DNA of 64,000 nt, taken from Phycisphaerae bacterium. GTDB lineage: Bacteria > Planctomycetota > Phycisphaerae > Sedimentisphaerales > Anaerobacaceae. The stretch lies in assembly GCA_030615025.1 (NCBI GenBank), contig JAUXAB010000001.1:62001-126000 (forward strand), given 5' to 3'. The position numbers and the translations under genes are program-made. Of this stretch, positions 34,776 through 46,024 are shown in pieces. Below the pieces are notes generated by a model. That model saw only the letters and a list, made by a program, of their open reading frames with translations. It was not told the origin of the DNA and did no database searches. Each line of letters starts with the position of its first letter. The first letter of the stretch is position 1.

Positions 34776-36221
34776 TTAGGACTTTGGCTTTGGCAGGGGG
34801 AACACGTCGGATTCGGTCCTGCCGGTCATCATAATCTCAGCCAATCTTCCTGTGATTTTGGGATTCGCGTCAGCTATGTCGTTCTTTTCACCGATATCTT
34901 TATCCAGGTTATAGAGTTGAATCTTTCTATTCGGCCTTGGGCGAACAGCCTTCCACCGCCCCATTCGCACCCCCTGCCGGCCGCGTAATTCCCAGTACAG
35001 ATATTTATGTTTTTTCTGCTTTTCCCGTTGTGCCAAAAAGGTCGGCAGCATCGAAATACCATCTATATCATCCGGAGCATCAACACCTATAAGCTCACAA
35101 CAGGTCGGCAAAAAGTCCCAGAAAGCGCAAATATGGTCGCTTGTGCTGCCCGCCTTGATTTTGCCCGGCCAACGGACGATAAACGGCACACGTATACCAC
35201 CTTCGTAGACTGAACCTTTAAGGCCGCGAAGAGGACGGGCGCTTTCAAAAAATACTGAGTCCGCTCCCCCGTTGAAGGTCGGGCCGTTGTCGCTTGTAAA
35301 CATAACAACGCTATTTCTTTCAAGATTCAGTTCTTTTAGCAAAGACATAATTCGTCCGACGTCTCTGTCCATCCGTGTCACCATCGCTGCATAGCACGCT
35401 CTCGGATTTGGGTGTGGAAAATATCCTTTGTCCCCTGTATATGGCGGGTCCGGCCATTTACCTTTATATTCGGCCAGCGAGTCTTCAGGCACCTGCAGTG
35501 CAACGTGGGGGATAGTGAAGGGAACATACAGAAAGAAGGATCTATCCTTGTTGGCTTTGATAAACTTGAGGGCTTCGTCCGCTATAAGGTCATGTGAATA
35601 GACCCCTTGTTTGCCGTCCTTGTTGGCTTCGAGCCATTGTACCTTGCCGTCCCGCCAAAGGTGGTTGGGATAATACGTATGGGCCTGACGTTGACAGATA
35701 TAGCCGAAGAAATGGTCAAAACCCTGTTTGTTCGGGTCACCTGTGGTGCCGACGCGCCCGAGCCCCCATTTACCAAATGCACCGGTCCTGTAGCCTGCGT
35801 TTTTTAGAATATTCGCCACCGTGACAGTGTCGGCCTTTAGAGGCCATTGTCCTCCTATCGTTGAGCCTAACTTCCATCCTTCAGCACCGCCGACCTGTTT
35901 ATTACCACGGACCTGTGAATGGCCGCTGTGTTTGCCTGTCATCAGCACGCAGCGAGACGGCGCGCACACCGGATTGCCCGAGTAGTGCTGGGTAAACTTC
36001 ATACCTTGAGCTGCCAGCTTATCGATATTGGGCGTCTTAATCTTCTTCTGCCCATAACAGCCCACTTCCGCATAACCGAGGTCGTCTGCTATGATATAAA
36101 CAATATTCGGTTTTTTCCTGTTGGCTCCAAATCCAGTCCGTTGAGTTGCGTTTGCGCATCCTTGCAAAGCCATACTCACAGCCCCAGAACCAACTGCTTT
36201 TAGAAAATCACGCCTTTCCAT
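34776..36221 (-). CDS. Type I sulfatase (arylsulfatase family), Tat-type signal
   Basis: KPNIVYIIADDLGYAEVGCYG; CAPSRCVLMTGKHSGHS (CxPSR). Confidence 0.92.
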   Translation of the reverse strand: MERRDFLKAVGSGAVSMALQGCANATQRTGFGANRKKPNIVYIIADDLGYAEVGCYGQKKIKTPNIDKLAAQGMKFTQHYSGNPVCAPSRCVLMTGKHSGHSQVRGNKQVGGAEGWKLGSTIGGQWPLKADTVTVANILKNAGYRTGAFGKWGLGRVGTTGDPNKQGFDHFFGYICQRQAHTYYPNHLWRDGKVQWLEANKDGKQGVYSHDLIADEALKFIKANKDRSFFLYVPFTIPHVALQVPEDSLAEYKGKWPDPPYTGDKGYFPHPNPRACYAAMVTRMDRDVGRIMSLLKELNLERNSVVMFTSDNGPTFNGGADSVFFESARPLRGLKGSVYEGGIRVPFIVRWPGKIKAGSTSDHICAFWDFLPTCCELIGVDAPDDIDGISMLPTFLAQREKQKKHKYLYWELRGRQGVRMGRWKAVRPRPNRKIQLYNLDKDIGEKNDIADANPKITGRLAEIMMTGRTESDVFPLPKPKS

Positions 36222-36472
36222 TTATACACCTCCATTACAAATTCTCTGTGCTTAAACAAGTGCATATATAAAAAACTATACAGCAATTTACGACATATTG
36301 TATGGGATATTTTACCTTTAGCTGATAATATACTCAAGCTCTGTTTGAGTATTGCGTTGTTTTTCCAGGACAGATTTGGTATAGTAATATTGCCAAAGCT
36401 CATTATTGTAGCTGGGCAGATTGAATATGGATTCCACACATAGGAAAGCCGTAATTCAGGATACTTTCCATC

Positions 36473-37732
36473 ATGGGCCGGATAGAACGACTCGCAAAAG
36501 AGCATACTGATTTCACGCGCCGTTATTTTCTCAAACTCGGCGCAGCGGGAGCCGCCGCTATAACAACCTCACGGCTGTGGGCCCAGGAGGACAAAGCCAA
36601 TAGACTTCTTACCGAAGCTGTTTCAAAACTGGAATATCTGACTCGCGAAGAGAATTTCATCACTTACGGTCGAGGTGATCCACCTCCACACAAGCTGCCG
36701 CTTGAAAAACTTCGTGAAGTCGGACTGGTTCGTGAGAGCTGGCAGCTTGAGGTCCTGCCGGATCCGGATAGTAATGCCAAGGTTGAACGGCCGCTTTCTA
36801 AAGCGCAGGGCACTGCCTTGAACTGGGACGCGTTTATGAAGCTGGCTGAGAAGCACGCCGTACGCTTCATGAGCGTGACGACGTGCACAAACGGCCGGGC
36901 CCCATGTGGGATGGGCCTATGGGAAGGCGTGCCACTGAGAGAAGTCGTTTGGTTAACTCGTCCTGCTGCCAACGTCCGGCGTCTCTTTTATTATGGCTAT
37001 CATAACGAGGACCCAAAACAGAGATTCCAAAGTTCCCTGCCGATAGGCCGCGTGCTTGAAGACCCGCCTGGAGAACATCCTGTTATCCTTTGCTACAAGC
37101 TCAACGGTCAATGGCTTACAATTGACCGGGGCGGGCCCGTTCGTATGCTCGTCCCTGATGCTTATGCCAACAAGTCGGTGAAGTGGCTTCAGCATATCAT
37201 ATTAACTAACAATTATCAGGCAAACGATACTTATGCACTTTGGAATAACGACACTGTCAGTCATCTAAAGACCTGCGCACGTTTTATCCATGTTCCAAAG
37301 AAAATCAAGGCTGGACAGCCGGCGCCGGTTACGGGAGTAGCGCAAGTGGGCATGTCCGGCTTGAGCAGGGTTCAATACTGGCTGCACCCACAGGACGGAC
37401 CCTTACCGAAGAACGACCCCTACTTTACTAAGGCCGAATGGAAAGATGCAGATATGCTCCCGCCTCCGAAGCATTGGGGAGGCGGACTGCCAGATGGGAA
37501 ACTGCCCCCAATCCCGCGCCAGATTGACGCAGATACCGGCAAACCATATAGCTGGCCGATTCGGAACGCGATTGTTCACTGGGCAGCGCTGATTACAGCC
37601 CATCGTCCCGGACAATACGCTCTTCGCTGTCGCACAATCGATGCTAATGGCATTGCCCAGCCTATGCCGCGTCCGTTCGCTAAATCAGGCAATAACAGCA
37701 TTCAAAGTAAGCGGGTTATCATTGAGAAATAA
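36473..37732 (+). CDS. Sulfite-oxidase-family molybdopterin oxidoreductase, Tat signal
   Basis: TRRYFLKLGAAGAAA Tat signal; CTNGRAPCGMGLWEGVPLREVV; HPVILCYKLNGQWLTIDRGGPVRMLVPDAYANKSVKWLQHI. Confidence 0.85.
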   Translation: MGRIERLAKEHTDFTRRYFLKLGAAGAAAITTSRLWAQEDKANRLLTEAVSKLEYLTREENFITYGRGDPPPHKLPLEKLREVGLVRESWQLEVLPDPDSNAKVERPLSKAQGTALNWDAFMKLAEKHAVRFMSVTTCTNGRAPCGMGLWEGVPLREVVWLTRPAANVRRLFYYGYHNEDPKQRFQSSLPIGRVLEDPPGEHPVILCYKLNGQWLTIDRGGPVRMLVPDAYANKSVKWLQHIILTNNYQANDTYALWNNDTVSHLKTCARFIHVPKKIKAGQPAPVTGVAQVGMSGLSRVQYWLHPQDGPLPKNDPYFTKAEWKDADMLPPPKHWGGGLPDGKLPPIPRQIDADTGKPYSWPIRNAIVHWAALITAHRPGQYALRCRTIDANGIAQPMPRPFAKSGNNSIQSKRVIIEK

Positions 37733-37778
37733 GCTCAGGGTCTGTCTCGCTCTTTATCCACTGCATCGCTCGCACTAA

Positions 37779-38585
37779 TTAAGGTGTCGGTGATGGAGTA
37801 TAGCCTAATTCGCCCCACAAGGCCCTCTGGCATCTGTGTATGTCCACATTGCCAACTTGTATTTCATAACGCCAGCCTTGCGGCCCAAGTTGTTCCGCAA
37901 GCTCTATCGTACGAGGGTCCTGCCACTTCCAGTACTCACCATGCGCATCCGCAAAGGACAGGGTTGTACCGTTACCGTGTACTATCGGAGGTGCGTCCCA
38001 CCATGCCGGCTCATCATAAGGAAGAACCCAACTATCAATTGATCTGGTACCTGTATCTATAAAAACGAACCGTTCAACCGGCTTGCGAATCTCTGTACTG
38101 TTTTTGGCCACCGGGCCCGTCGATTCATGACCGCCATTCATAGCACTACTCGTAGCGTATGTCAGCATTTCTTCCGGCCAAAAGGCGGCCGGGCACCTGT
38201 AGATTTTTACGGTCTTGGTATACGGGTACAGCAACCCCTCTTTGAGGGCTTCTATTTGCTGCTGAATGTCCTGATTTTCATCGACCGGGCCTGCCCATGA
38301 ATCCGCGTGACCTGTCCACCCATCAACAAGCGCGCCATCGTTATTATCTGCATACAAAATCCAGGCAAGCGTCAGCTCCCGCAGATGATTAAGGCACAGC
38401 GCACGTATGCCCGCTTCTCTGGCCCGATTCAGTACCGGCATCAATAACGCCATCAGCAGCGCAATAATAGCAATCACCACCAAGAGCTCTACCAACGTAA
38501 ACCCCGTGAGAATTGAACCCGGCAATTCAGGTTTGTCCTCTTTCTTGCGAATTTCTAACGGTGTAAATGCTTTTCGTTCACACAT
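37779..38585 (-). CDS. Prepilin-type N-terminal cleavage/methylation protein
   Basis: [41 protein letters not shown] near C-terminus. Confidence 0.88.
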   Translation of the reverse strand: MCERKAFTPLEIRKKEDKPELPGSILTGFTLVELLVVIAIIALLMALLMPVLNRAREAGIRALCLNHLRELTLAWILYADNNDGALVDGWTGHADSWAGPVDENQDIQQQIEALKEGLLYPYTKTVKIYRCPAAFWPEEMLTYATSSAMNGGHESTGPVAKNSTEIRKPVERFVFIDTGTRSIDSWVLPYDEPAWWDAPPIVHGNGTTLSFADAHGEYWKWQDPRTIELAEQLGPQGWRYEIQVGNVDIHRCQRALWGELGYTPSPTP

Positions 38586-38967
38586 GACCGTTATCCTTTT
38601 CTCTTTGGGAAAATGCTTCTAAACAGACATTTACCCTTATAGATATGTTCACTATAGATATGTTCACTTCCACTGCTGTGTTTGTCTGAATTATTATAAC
38701 CGAATTGCCTGCGCTGATGCAAGGAATTTGCAAAAATTCTTGTATTCCCAACTAATCAAGATGATCCGTGCAACGAGCATACCTGTTTTTAGGATACTTT
38801 TGATTAAGGCAGGGGAAAATCCTGTTAATCCTGTCCACATACTCGCAAACCGGCAGGTATGATAGCATACTTGTATCGCAATTGCGCACAGCCCGGAATC
38901 TGCCAAATGGCAAAAAGAAGCTGCATCGCAACTTCGCGAGCCATTGATACGGCTGTGCTTACGGAAA

Positions 38968-39041
38968 TCGGGGCGACTGGACTTGAACCAGCGACCTCGT
39001 GACCCCCAGTCACGCGCGCTACCAAACTGCGCCACGCCCCG
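38968..39041 (-). tRNA. tRNA-Pro (GGG)
   Basis: CGGGGCGTGGCGCAGTTTGGTAGCGCGCGTGACTGGGGGTCACGAGGTCGCTGGTTCAAGTCCAGTCGCCCCGA; full cloverleaf, anticodon loop CTGGGGG. Confidence 0.96.
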
Positions 39042-39178
39042 TATAGAAAGCGTTATTGTAATATAAAATGGATTCTAAAGCAAAACTTTTATGAGCCGGG
39101 AATTTTGTGAATTTTACACCAACTGCCCTTCTGAAAGATGCTGCGGAGCTTTGACGGCCAGGTTCAGCGCTGTGTTGG

Positions 39179-40195
39179 CTAAGGTAGTGTCCGCTGTGAA
39201 GCGCTTTCTTGTTCAGCAGGACGTACAAAGTATCTTCTCGTGTACAGCAAATACCCCAGGAAGCAAACAAGCGAGAGCCCACAAAACAAGACCATAGTAT
39301 AATCCTGCGATATACTATACTGTTTGATTATATCGAGCTGCTGCTCGGGGAAATTCATCTTTTCATAGAAATCCAGGATGCTTACACGCGAGAACGTAAT
39401 GCCCGTGGATAGAGCCCAGCCAATAATCAGTAAAACGGCACCCCACCACGCCTTAATACTCAATCTGTATGCGCCCCAGGCCACGTAACCAAGCAGCAAC
39501 ATGACAGCGAGTATTACCGCTGCACCTTTCATTCCGCTCAGGATGAATCCAAAAAACGGAATTGTCCATCCGTAAAACCCCATAGACAACATCGAAACGG
39601 CCGAGAATCCAAACATCAAGCTCAAAGCAAGAACAGGCAGAGGACATTTGTCGGTCCAGCGAACCTTGGTGTCCCTGAACTCGCATGTCGCCTTTACATT
39701 CTTATTTCCATAGAAGAGAACAAGCACTGCGGGAATAATCACGTAAAAGACTGTCATAAACCCGGTCATGGCATACCTCATGAAGATGGCCGCCCCTGGT
39801 GGCATCTGCTCGCTCTCCTCCATCTTCTCGTATATATCAGGCATGAGCAGCAGCATAAAAATAAGTCCACTTATCCCGCAGATAAGCCAGAGCCATGAAG
39901 TAACCAATAAAAGTGCTCTTGCCCACCGTCGGGCTTTAATGGAACCGATACCCATCCAGATGAACCAGGCAGCCAGTAGAACATAGAAAAAAACGCCGGG
40001 AATCATCATAGTAGGGCTCATGGGTGGGGCAGAACTATCATCAAGAACGCTCGATGTAATCATACCAAGTATCATGAAAGGCACCATGAGCGCACAAAAC
40101 CCGCCAAAAATAATCTGGAGGATTCCGAACACGATAAGTCCTGTCTTGCGGTCTTTGAAACCTGAACTTTGCAGCGTTTCTTCATAATCGGTCAT
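39179..40195 (-). CDS. Hypothetical multi-TM membrane protein
   Basis: 338 aa, multiple hydrophobic segments. Confidence 0.65.
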   Translation of the reverse strand: MTDYEETLQSSGFKDRKTGLIVFGILQIIFGGFCALMVPFMILGMITSSVLDDSSAPPMSPTMMIPGVFFYVLLAAWFIWMGIGSIKARRWARALLLVTSWLWLICGISGLIFMLLLMPDIYEKMEESEQMPPGAAIFMRYAMTGFMTVFYVIIPAVLVLFYGNKNVKATCEFRDTKVRWTDKCPLPVLALSLMFGFSAVSMLSMGFYGWTIPFFGFILSGMKGAAVILAVMLLLGYVAWGAYRLSIKAWWGAVLLIIGWALSTGITFSRVSILDFYEKMNFPEQQLDIIKQYSISQDYTMVLFCGLSLVCFLGYLLYTRRYFVRPAEQESASQRTLP

Positions 40196-40785
40196 ATTTC
40201 ATTTCTCCTATTCTTACTGTTGCCAACTACTACCATATCCGATTACATAATTTCAAACGACTTTAGGTTAATTATACAGAAAAGTCAATATTGAAGCCCT
40301 GATTGAGGCGAAGAAGGGTGCTGTCGAGTTTGTAGGTAGATTTTTTTGGCCTTTAGCAACACTTTCTCAGCTAATAATGCTCGCTACCCCACTGTCATTC
40401 CCGCGAAAGCGGGAATCCACGCTTTTGAGCAACCACCGGCGTAACCTTACGAGCAAAACAAGCTCGTTTTTACCTACAAAGATGACATACACCCGGCGAA
40501 GAACTTAGACCCTTCAACTCCGCTCGCGAGAAGTTTTTCTTTGACGGACTGGAAAATTCCGGCTAATGTATGGCCGGAAACATTGTGGAATGATGCAAAT
40601 CAACTGTGGAGATAATCAACTGACTTGGTTCACAGCTTAGCGCGAATAAAATTTGACGGGAATTACGGGTTTTGGTCGGGTGTGGCAGAAAATAAAAATA
40701 GTTTGGTGCAAGGCCAACTGTACAGGTGTCGGCAGGCACAATAAGAACCCAGTATTTAATAAAATCAAAAAGAAAGGGGGTAATT

Positions 40786-41706
40786 ATGCCTGAGTCTGAT
40801 GTAACCATCGCGAAAGAACGACAAGCATTAATGAAACTGATGGATGAGGAGCCGTTTGGCATTTCCAAACGCAAGGTAGATGAGAACATCCTCATTGCTA
40901 CGTGGAACATTCGACATTTCTCGAATAAGAAAAGCCAGCGGGCCATCCAGTACATCGCTGATATCTGCGAACGCTTCGACATCATTGCGCTACAGGAGGT
41001 GAAAACGGACCTGCGAGGGCTCACGAGGCTCCAAAAACTCCTGCCGGGTAACTACAAGATTCTCGTGTCGGACCCAACGGGAAATTATGAGCGGTTTGCT
41101 TTTATTTACGATAAGAGAACCGTCATAAGTACAGGCTTAGTCTGCGAAATCGGGTTTAATGTTCCTGCTGAATCCCACCAGGGGTATCAACTACACAGGA
41201 TGCCTTATTGTGCTTCATTCCGGGCCGGTCGTTTCGATTTCGTCATTGCCAATGCTCACATTTTTTGCGGAAGCTCGGCGAAGGAAAAGCTGCAAAGAGA
41301 AGAAGAGATCAAAATGTTGGTGGAGTTCATAGACAAACGAGCAAGGACGGCCAGAACAAAGGTATTTGACAGAGACTTCTTCGTTGTAGGAGATTTTAAT
41401 ATTGAGGAAGCAGAAGACAAATTTTTTGAGGCTTTAGTGTCTAAGGGATTCCAGATGCCTCCGACAATGAACAGCTTGAAGACGAATTTTGGCAGGGATG
41501 GGACTTTTGATAAGATTGCATGGGTAAACCGTAGGTCATTTTCATTCTCCGGAAACGTCAATGTGGTTCCTTTTGGTGAGGTTCTGTTTCAAGACTGCAC
41601 AATTAAGGGCGGCGAGAAACAAATTAGCGACCACCTTCCACTTTGGGCTGAGTTTGAAATCAATAAGTTGACCCAGGAACTCGACCAGATCATCAATAGG
41701 CCTTAG
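40786..41706 (+). CDS. Endonuclease/exonuclease/phosphatase family protein
   Basis: ILIATWNIRHF, DIIALQEVKTD, FVVGDFNIE, KQISDHLPLWAEF; ATG after AAAGGGGG. Confidence 0.9.
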   Translation: MPESDVTIAKERQALMKLMDEEPFGISKRKVDENILIATWNIRHFSNKKSQRAIQYIADICERFDIIALQEVKTDLRGLTRLQKLLPGNYKILVSDPTGNYERFAFIYDKRTVISTGLVCEIGFNVPAESHQGYQLHRMPYCASFRAGRFDFVIANAHIFCGSSAKEKLQREEEIKMLVEFIDKRARTARTKVFDRDFFVVGDFNIEEAEDKFFEALVSKGFQMPPTMNSLKTNFGRDGTFDKIAWVNRRSFSFSGNVNVVPFGEVLFQDCTIKGGEKQISDHLPLWAEFEINKLTQELDQIINRP

Positions 41707-41880
41707 AAGATGATTTGATGGATAATATTGTTAATACAACCATAGACTTTAGTTGACGGCAATCGCGCTTTCTGAACAGATTATCATCGATATTTGATAT
41801 CAGTGTCAACAACTTTGTAGACTCGGAATTGCGGATTTCAGTTATACTAAAGAGTTTCTTTGAATTTGTCGCGGCGCATA

Positions 41881-41902
41881 AAAAACCCCGGCTCCGCCGG
41901 GG
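41881..41902 (-). terminator. Rho-independent terminator of asnA
   Basis: Minus strand GGCCCCGGCGGAGCCGGGGTTTTT. Confidence 0.8.
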
Positions 41903-41939
41903 CCTAATATAAATTCCGTCTCAGGCACGGAATTCCAAT

Positions 41940-43070
41940 TTATTCGATTACGAAGATGTTCTTCTTTTTGCACATGTCCTTGAGGATTTTTGGCCAGACG
42001 GTGGCGCTGACCTCGCCGATGTGGGCCTTTTTCAAAAGCAGCATAAATGTGCGGGACTGGCCGATGCCGCCGCCAATGCTGAGCGGAATCTCGTTGTTTA
42101 TGATGGCCTGATGGTATGGAAACTTCAGGAAATCAAGCTGGCCGGTAAGCTCCAATTGCACTTTCAGCGTTTCGGCGTTAACGCGGATACCCATTGATGT
42201 CAGCTCGTGGCGGCGCTTTGTTACCGGGTTCCAGACAAGGATATCGCCGTTCAGGCCGTGCATCGGTCTTCCGTCCTCGGAAGTTATTTCGGTCACCCAG
42301 TCATCATAATCAGCGGCCCTCATTTCGTGTGGGTAGCCGTCCTTTAACACCCAGCCGATGCCATAGATGAACATCGCGCCGAGTTCCTTCGCAATCTCTG
42401 TCTCGCGCTGCATGCGCGGCAGGCCGGGGAATCTATCGAGGATATCTTCGGCGTGGATAAAAGTGAGCTTGTCGGGCAGGTCTGGGTATTTATCTGTTTT
42501 TAGCTGGGGGAACAGCTTCTGAACGTGGGCCTCGGCGCCCTTGAGGACGTCCCAGAGCTTCTCTACGACTTCTCTGAGGAATTTGAGGTTTCGCTGCTGC
42601 TCGGTTATTGCCAGCTCCCAGTCCCACTGGTCGACGTAGGCGCTGTGGTCGTGGTCGAGGAAGTAGTCCTTGCGTACGGCCCGCATGTCGGTGAGCAGGC
42701 CTTCGCCTATGTTCATTCCGAACTGTTTTAAGGCCATGCGTTTCCACTTGGTAGCGGCCTGGACGACCTGGACGTCTATTGGGTTTTTGTCATTGTCATT
42801 TGAGATGTGGAACTGGATTGGTGTCCGCGAACCGTCGCGGTCGAGCATGTCGTTGACGCCGCTCTCAACGTCCACGATAAGAGGAACGGTAACGCGAATC
42901 AGATTGAGCTGCTTACACATATTTTCCTCGATGTAGTCTTTGGCGGCGTAGGTGGCGAGCTGGGTTTGTTTTGGGGACAGCAGCGAGCTGTAATCCTTCG
43001 GCAGGATTTTCTCTAACTCCGCATAGTCACCGATGCCCGGCCCAGCCAGGTCTGCTTTCTTATCTGCCAT
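41940..43070 (-). CDS. asnA: Aspartate-ammonia ligase
   Basis: NMCKQLNLIRVTVPLIVDVESGVNDMLDRDGSRTPIQFHI; NNEIPLSIGGGIGQSRTFMLLLKKAHIGEVSATVW. Confidence 0.93.
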   Translation of the reverse strand: MADKKADLAGPGIGDYAELEKILPKDYSSLLSPKQTQLATYAAKDYIEENMCKQLNLIRVTVPLIVDVESGVNDMLDRDGSRTPIQFHISNDNDKNPIDVQVVQAATKWKRMALKQFGMNIGEGLLTDMRAVRKDYFLDHDHSAYVDQWDWELAITEQQRNLKFLREVVEKLWDVLKGAEAHVQKLFPQLKTDKYPDLPDKLTFIHAEDILDRFPGLPRMQRETEIAKELGAMFIYGIGWVLKDGYPHEMRAADYDDWVTEITSEDGRPMHGLNGDILVWNPVTKRRHELTSMGIRVNAETLKVQLELTGQLDFLKFPYHQAIINNEIPLSIGGGIGQSRTFMLLLKKAHIGEVSATVWPKILKDMCKKKNIFVIE

Positions 43071-43233
43071 AATGGTTGTCTCCTAAATCTCTTGTAAATA
43101 GCACCTTATAAACACGATAGTTCTTTGTTCCTATTAGGGAACGCCGAATAATAACAGAAACCCTACCCCTTTTTCAAGTTTATTTTTAGATGAAGCCCAA
43201 AGACCGGTATCCGGATCGCAGCCCGGTTTTTAT

Positions 43234-45054
43234 TTACTGTAACTTCCGGAAGGGATTAAAGCCCGGAATTTCGACACTCTGGCCTACGGCAGGGGGGCTG
43301 AAAGATACAAAGCGACCGTTTTTGTATTGCAGCCAGTACAAAGAAGGGTCTTCAAGGCCGACTGAGAAAGTAAATGCTGCCTCAGCAGGCCGGCCGTCAC
43401 TTCTCAATTCTGTAACCTCAACGGTCATACCCGTCAGCTCAATCCTGTCCCCAACGGATAATGCGTGCTGTTCGTTGCGAAACAGCTTGTCAAATACTAA
43501 TACAAGATAGCCGCCTCGCGGACGAACTTTGATAGTCTTGTCGTTGATGCGTCGTACTTCCACGGGTCCAAATTGGCTCGACGCCAGGATTCTCAGATGA
43601 CGAGGAAGCGGCTGGCCTTCGGATGCCCACGCCGGAAGACACGTCAAAGCAACGAAGGCCGATGGTGGATTGACAACCACGAGGTCTTGTTTCTCGATTG
43701 ACCGGTCAAAAGACGTAAGATTCTGAAGACTGTCAAAAAATTCTTTGGGCCCCATAGGAAAAGCTGCTTTGAAGGGCAGGACCAGTGGTGCGATGACAAG
43801 ATGAATTAATATAAATAAGACGGCAAGCAGCATAGCTGGAACCCGCCATAAAAGTAGTTTCGGTCGCCCTTGAATTTTTGTGAAAACAAATGCAACGAAT
43901 TCAGCGATAAGTCCCATTGCCCCAATGCCCACAAATAGCAAAAGACGGTCGGTAGGAAATGTCGCACAAATGGGCAGCACTGATAACAGCATTCCCACCG
44001 CCCAAAACCGGGCAGTCCGGTTTCGCTTTAGTAAAGGAAAAAACAGCAACGCTGTTAACACAAGAAAAACACAAGCGCCGCGCCACACCACAATCCACGC
44101 CTGCGAAGAGAGCAAAATGCAAATATCCGCCGGCGGGACCGCCAGCGAACCCTGCAGCAGAAATGGCCCGTGGTCTATAACCATAGATATATAACGCAAA
44201 GGCTCACCAAGCGGGTCGACATAACACCCAATGTTTGCAAAACCATAGCCGAGGTATGTCCAGAGACAACGCCAGATAAACACGACGGCAACATATGGAA
44301 TCAAAGCTGTAAATCGCCGAACAAATCGGTCTCTATCAATACAGAGAGCATAAGCCGCCAGATACGCGCACGTGGCAATCCCGGCTTCCGCTGATAATAA
44401 ACTCGCAGCAAGAAGCAGGGGTCCAAGAGCTATTCCCAGGCGCCAGCCGTTCCGCCGCCATTGGTCGTGAACCATAAGCACAAGAACGCCAAATAGTGCG
44501 GCCAAAACAGCATTTCGATTTGAAAGCCAGCCAACCGTGGTGCCATGAGCATCATCGATGGCATATAGAATTGCAGCTAAGCCGGCTGCCCAACCGATAG
44601 TTGCGAACCGTCGGTAAAGAAAAGCAACGACCGTCGCAAGAACACCGTACAAAACAATGCTGTGAGCGTGCATTAAAGGAGGAATGTCAGGCCAGAGGAT
44701 GTAGTCGAGCCAGTGGGTGAGGGAGGCCAAAGGTCTCCAGAACGCTCCTTTTATGTGCTCGTAGGTCCACCAGGGAAGGATACCATAGTCTCTCAGCTTG
44801 GCCGTGTGTTCGGGGTCACCATCTAAGAAGTTGAACATGTCCAAAGGCGAATCTAAGAGTTTGACTATACCCTCGTAGTCGGACATCAGGAGCTTGTGGT
44901 GGTAGTCGTCCACAAGCCACCCGGCTTTCAGTGATGGAAGTGTAAGCAGAATGGCCAATACTGCCGCTAAAAATGGAAAACGGCGATGACTTAATAGTGT
45001 GTGTAGGAAATTCCTGAAGCCCTTACCGGTATCCGTCGTTTGCCCTGTTTCCAT
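43234..45054 (-). CDS. Multi-TM glycosyltransferase-like membrane protein
   Basis: 606 aa polytopic with WLVDDYHHK-type loop; in polysaccharide cluster. Confidence 0.6.
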   Translation of the reverse strand: METGQTTDTGKGFRNFLHTLLSHRRFPFLAAVLAILLTLPSLKAGWLVDDYHHKLLMSDYEGIVKLLDSPLDMFNFLDGDPEHTAKLRDYGILPWWTYEHIKGAFWRPLASLTHWLDYILWPDIPPLMHAHSIVLYGVLATVVAFLYRRFATIGWAAGLAAILYAIDDAHGTTVGWLSNRNAVLAALFGVLVLMVHDQWRRNGWRLGIALGPLLLAASLLSAEAGIATCAYLAAYALCIDRDRFVRRFTALIPYVAVVFIWRCLWTYLGYGFANIGCYVDPLGEPLRYISMVIDHGPFLLQGSLAVPPADICILLSSQAWIVVWRGACVFLVLTALLFFPLLKRNRTARFWAVGMLLSVLPICATFPTDRLLLFVGIGAMGLIAEFVAFVFTKIQGRPKLLLWRVPAMLLAVLFILIHLVIAPLVLPFKAAFPMGPKEFFDSLQNLTSFDRSIEKQDLVVVNPPSAFVALTCLPAWASEGQPLPRHLRILASSQFGPVEVRRINDKTIKVRPRGGYLVLVFDKLFRNEQHALSVGDRIELTGMTVEVTELRSDGRPAEAAFTFSVGLEDPSLYWLQYKNGRFVSFSPPAVGQSVEIPGFNPFRKLQ

Positions 45055-45075
45055 TGTGTCAAGTTTCTTCCGGGC

Positions 45076-46014
45076 TTACTCCCTTAGCCAGGTAACAAAT
45101 TTTATGAGACCTTCTTCGATAGTCGTAGAGGGATTATAGCCGAGTTCTCTGACAGCTTTGGTTACATCGGCGTAGGTGCGCTCGACGTCACCGGGCTGAG
45201 GCGGCACGTATTCTTTGATTGCCTTTTTGTCGAGCGCCTTTTCGATTTCAACAATTAAATCATTGACCGTTATTGGGCGTGATTCGCCGAGATTGTAGGT
45301 ATTAAAGCCGTTGCAGTTTTGCATTGCTGCGACTGTGCCGTTGATTATATCGTCAATGTATGTGAAGTCGCGCATCATAGTACCGTCACCATAGACCGAT
45401 ATTGGTTTTCTCTGCTCGATAAGTCTGGCGAATTTGTGGATGGCCAGATCCGGCCTCTGCCGGGGGCCGTAAACCGTGAAAAAACGCAGGCACGTTACCG
45501 AAATTCCGTAAAGGTGGTGATACGCGTGGCAGATAAGCTCGCCCGCCTTTTTAGTTGCCGCATACGGCGAGATGGGAAAATCAACGTTATCGTCCTCAGA
45601 GAACGGGACTTTCTCATTGTTCCCATAGACGCTCGAACTTGAGCCGAAGATAAACTTTCCTATTTTATGCTTTTTTGCAGCTTCGAGTAAGACCACTGTT
45701 CCATTTACATTGACATCGGCATAGAGGAGCGGCCGGGCGATTGACGGCCGCACGCCGGCCCTGGCGGCTAAATGCACAATTATTTCGACACCATCGCCGA
45801 GGGCTTTCTCGCAAGCCGCTCTGTTACGGATATCAGCTTTGATGAGCCGGAAATTTTTGTTTTTAAGGCAGTCGGCGATGTTGCGGCGTTTGATTTGGGG
45901 GTCGTAAAAGTCATCGAAATTGTCAACTCCGAGGACCTGCCAGCCGTCGCCGAGAAGGCGTTCGCTGAGGTGTGAGCCAATGAAACCAGCCGCACCGGTT
46001 ATCAATACTTTCAT
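45076..46014 (-). CDS. NAD-dependent epimerase (UDP-glucuronate 4-epimerase type)
   Basis: MKVLITGAAGFIGSHLSERLL, SSSSVYGNNEKVPFSEDDNVDFPISPYAATKKAGE, RFFTVYGPRQRPDLAIHKF. Confidence 0.88.
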   Translation of the reverse strand: MKVLITGAAGFIGSHLSERLLGDGWQVLGVDNFDDFYDPQIKRRNIADCLKNKNFRLIKADIRNRAACEKALGDGVEIIVHLAARAGVRPSIARPLLYADVNVNGTVVLLEAAKKHKIGKFIFGSSSSVYGNNEKVPFSEDDNVDFPISPYAATKKAGELICHAYHHLYGISVTCLRFFTVYGPRQRPDLAIHKFARLIEQRKPISVYGDGTMMRDFTYIDDIINGTVAAMQNCNGFNTYNLGESRPITVNDLIVEIEKALDKKAIKEYVPPQPGDVERTYADVTKAVRELGYNPSTTIEEGLIKFVTWLRE

Positions 46015-46024
46015 AAAGCAATCC

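Noticed and set aside
38694-39035. ORFs containing GGHEVAGSSPVAP and FGSARDWGSRGRWFKSSRP
   Set aside because: These are translations through the tRNA-Pro gene.
40397-40430. ATTCCCGCGAAAGCGGGAATCC hairpin as a novel element
   Set aside because: This hairpin type is widespread in bacterial genomes; a single copy here adds little.
42490-42747. 85-aa minus ORF inside asnA
   Set aside because: Alternative frame of a well-supported gene; arginine-rich GC artefact.
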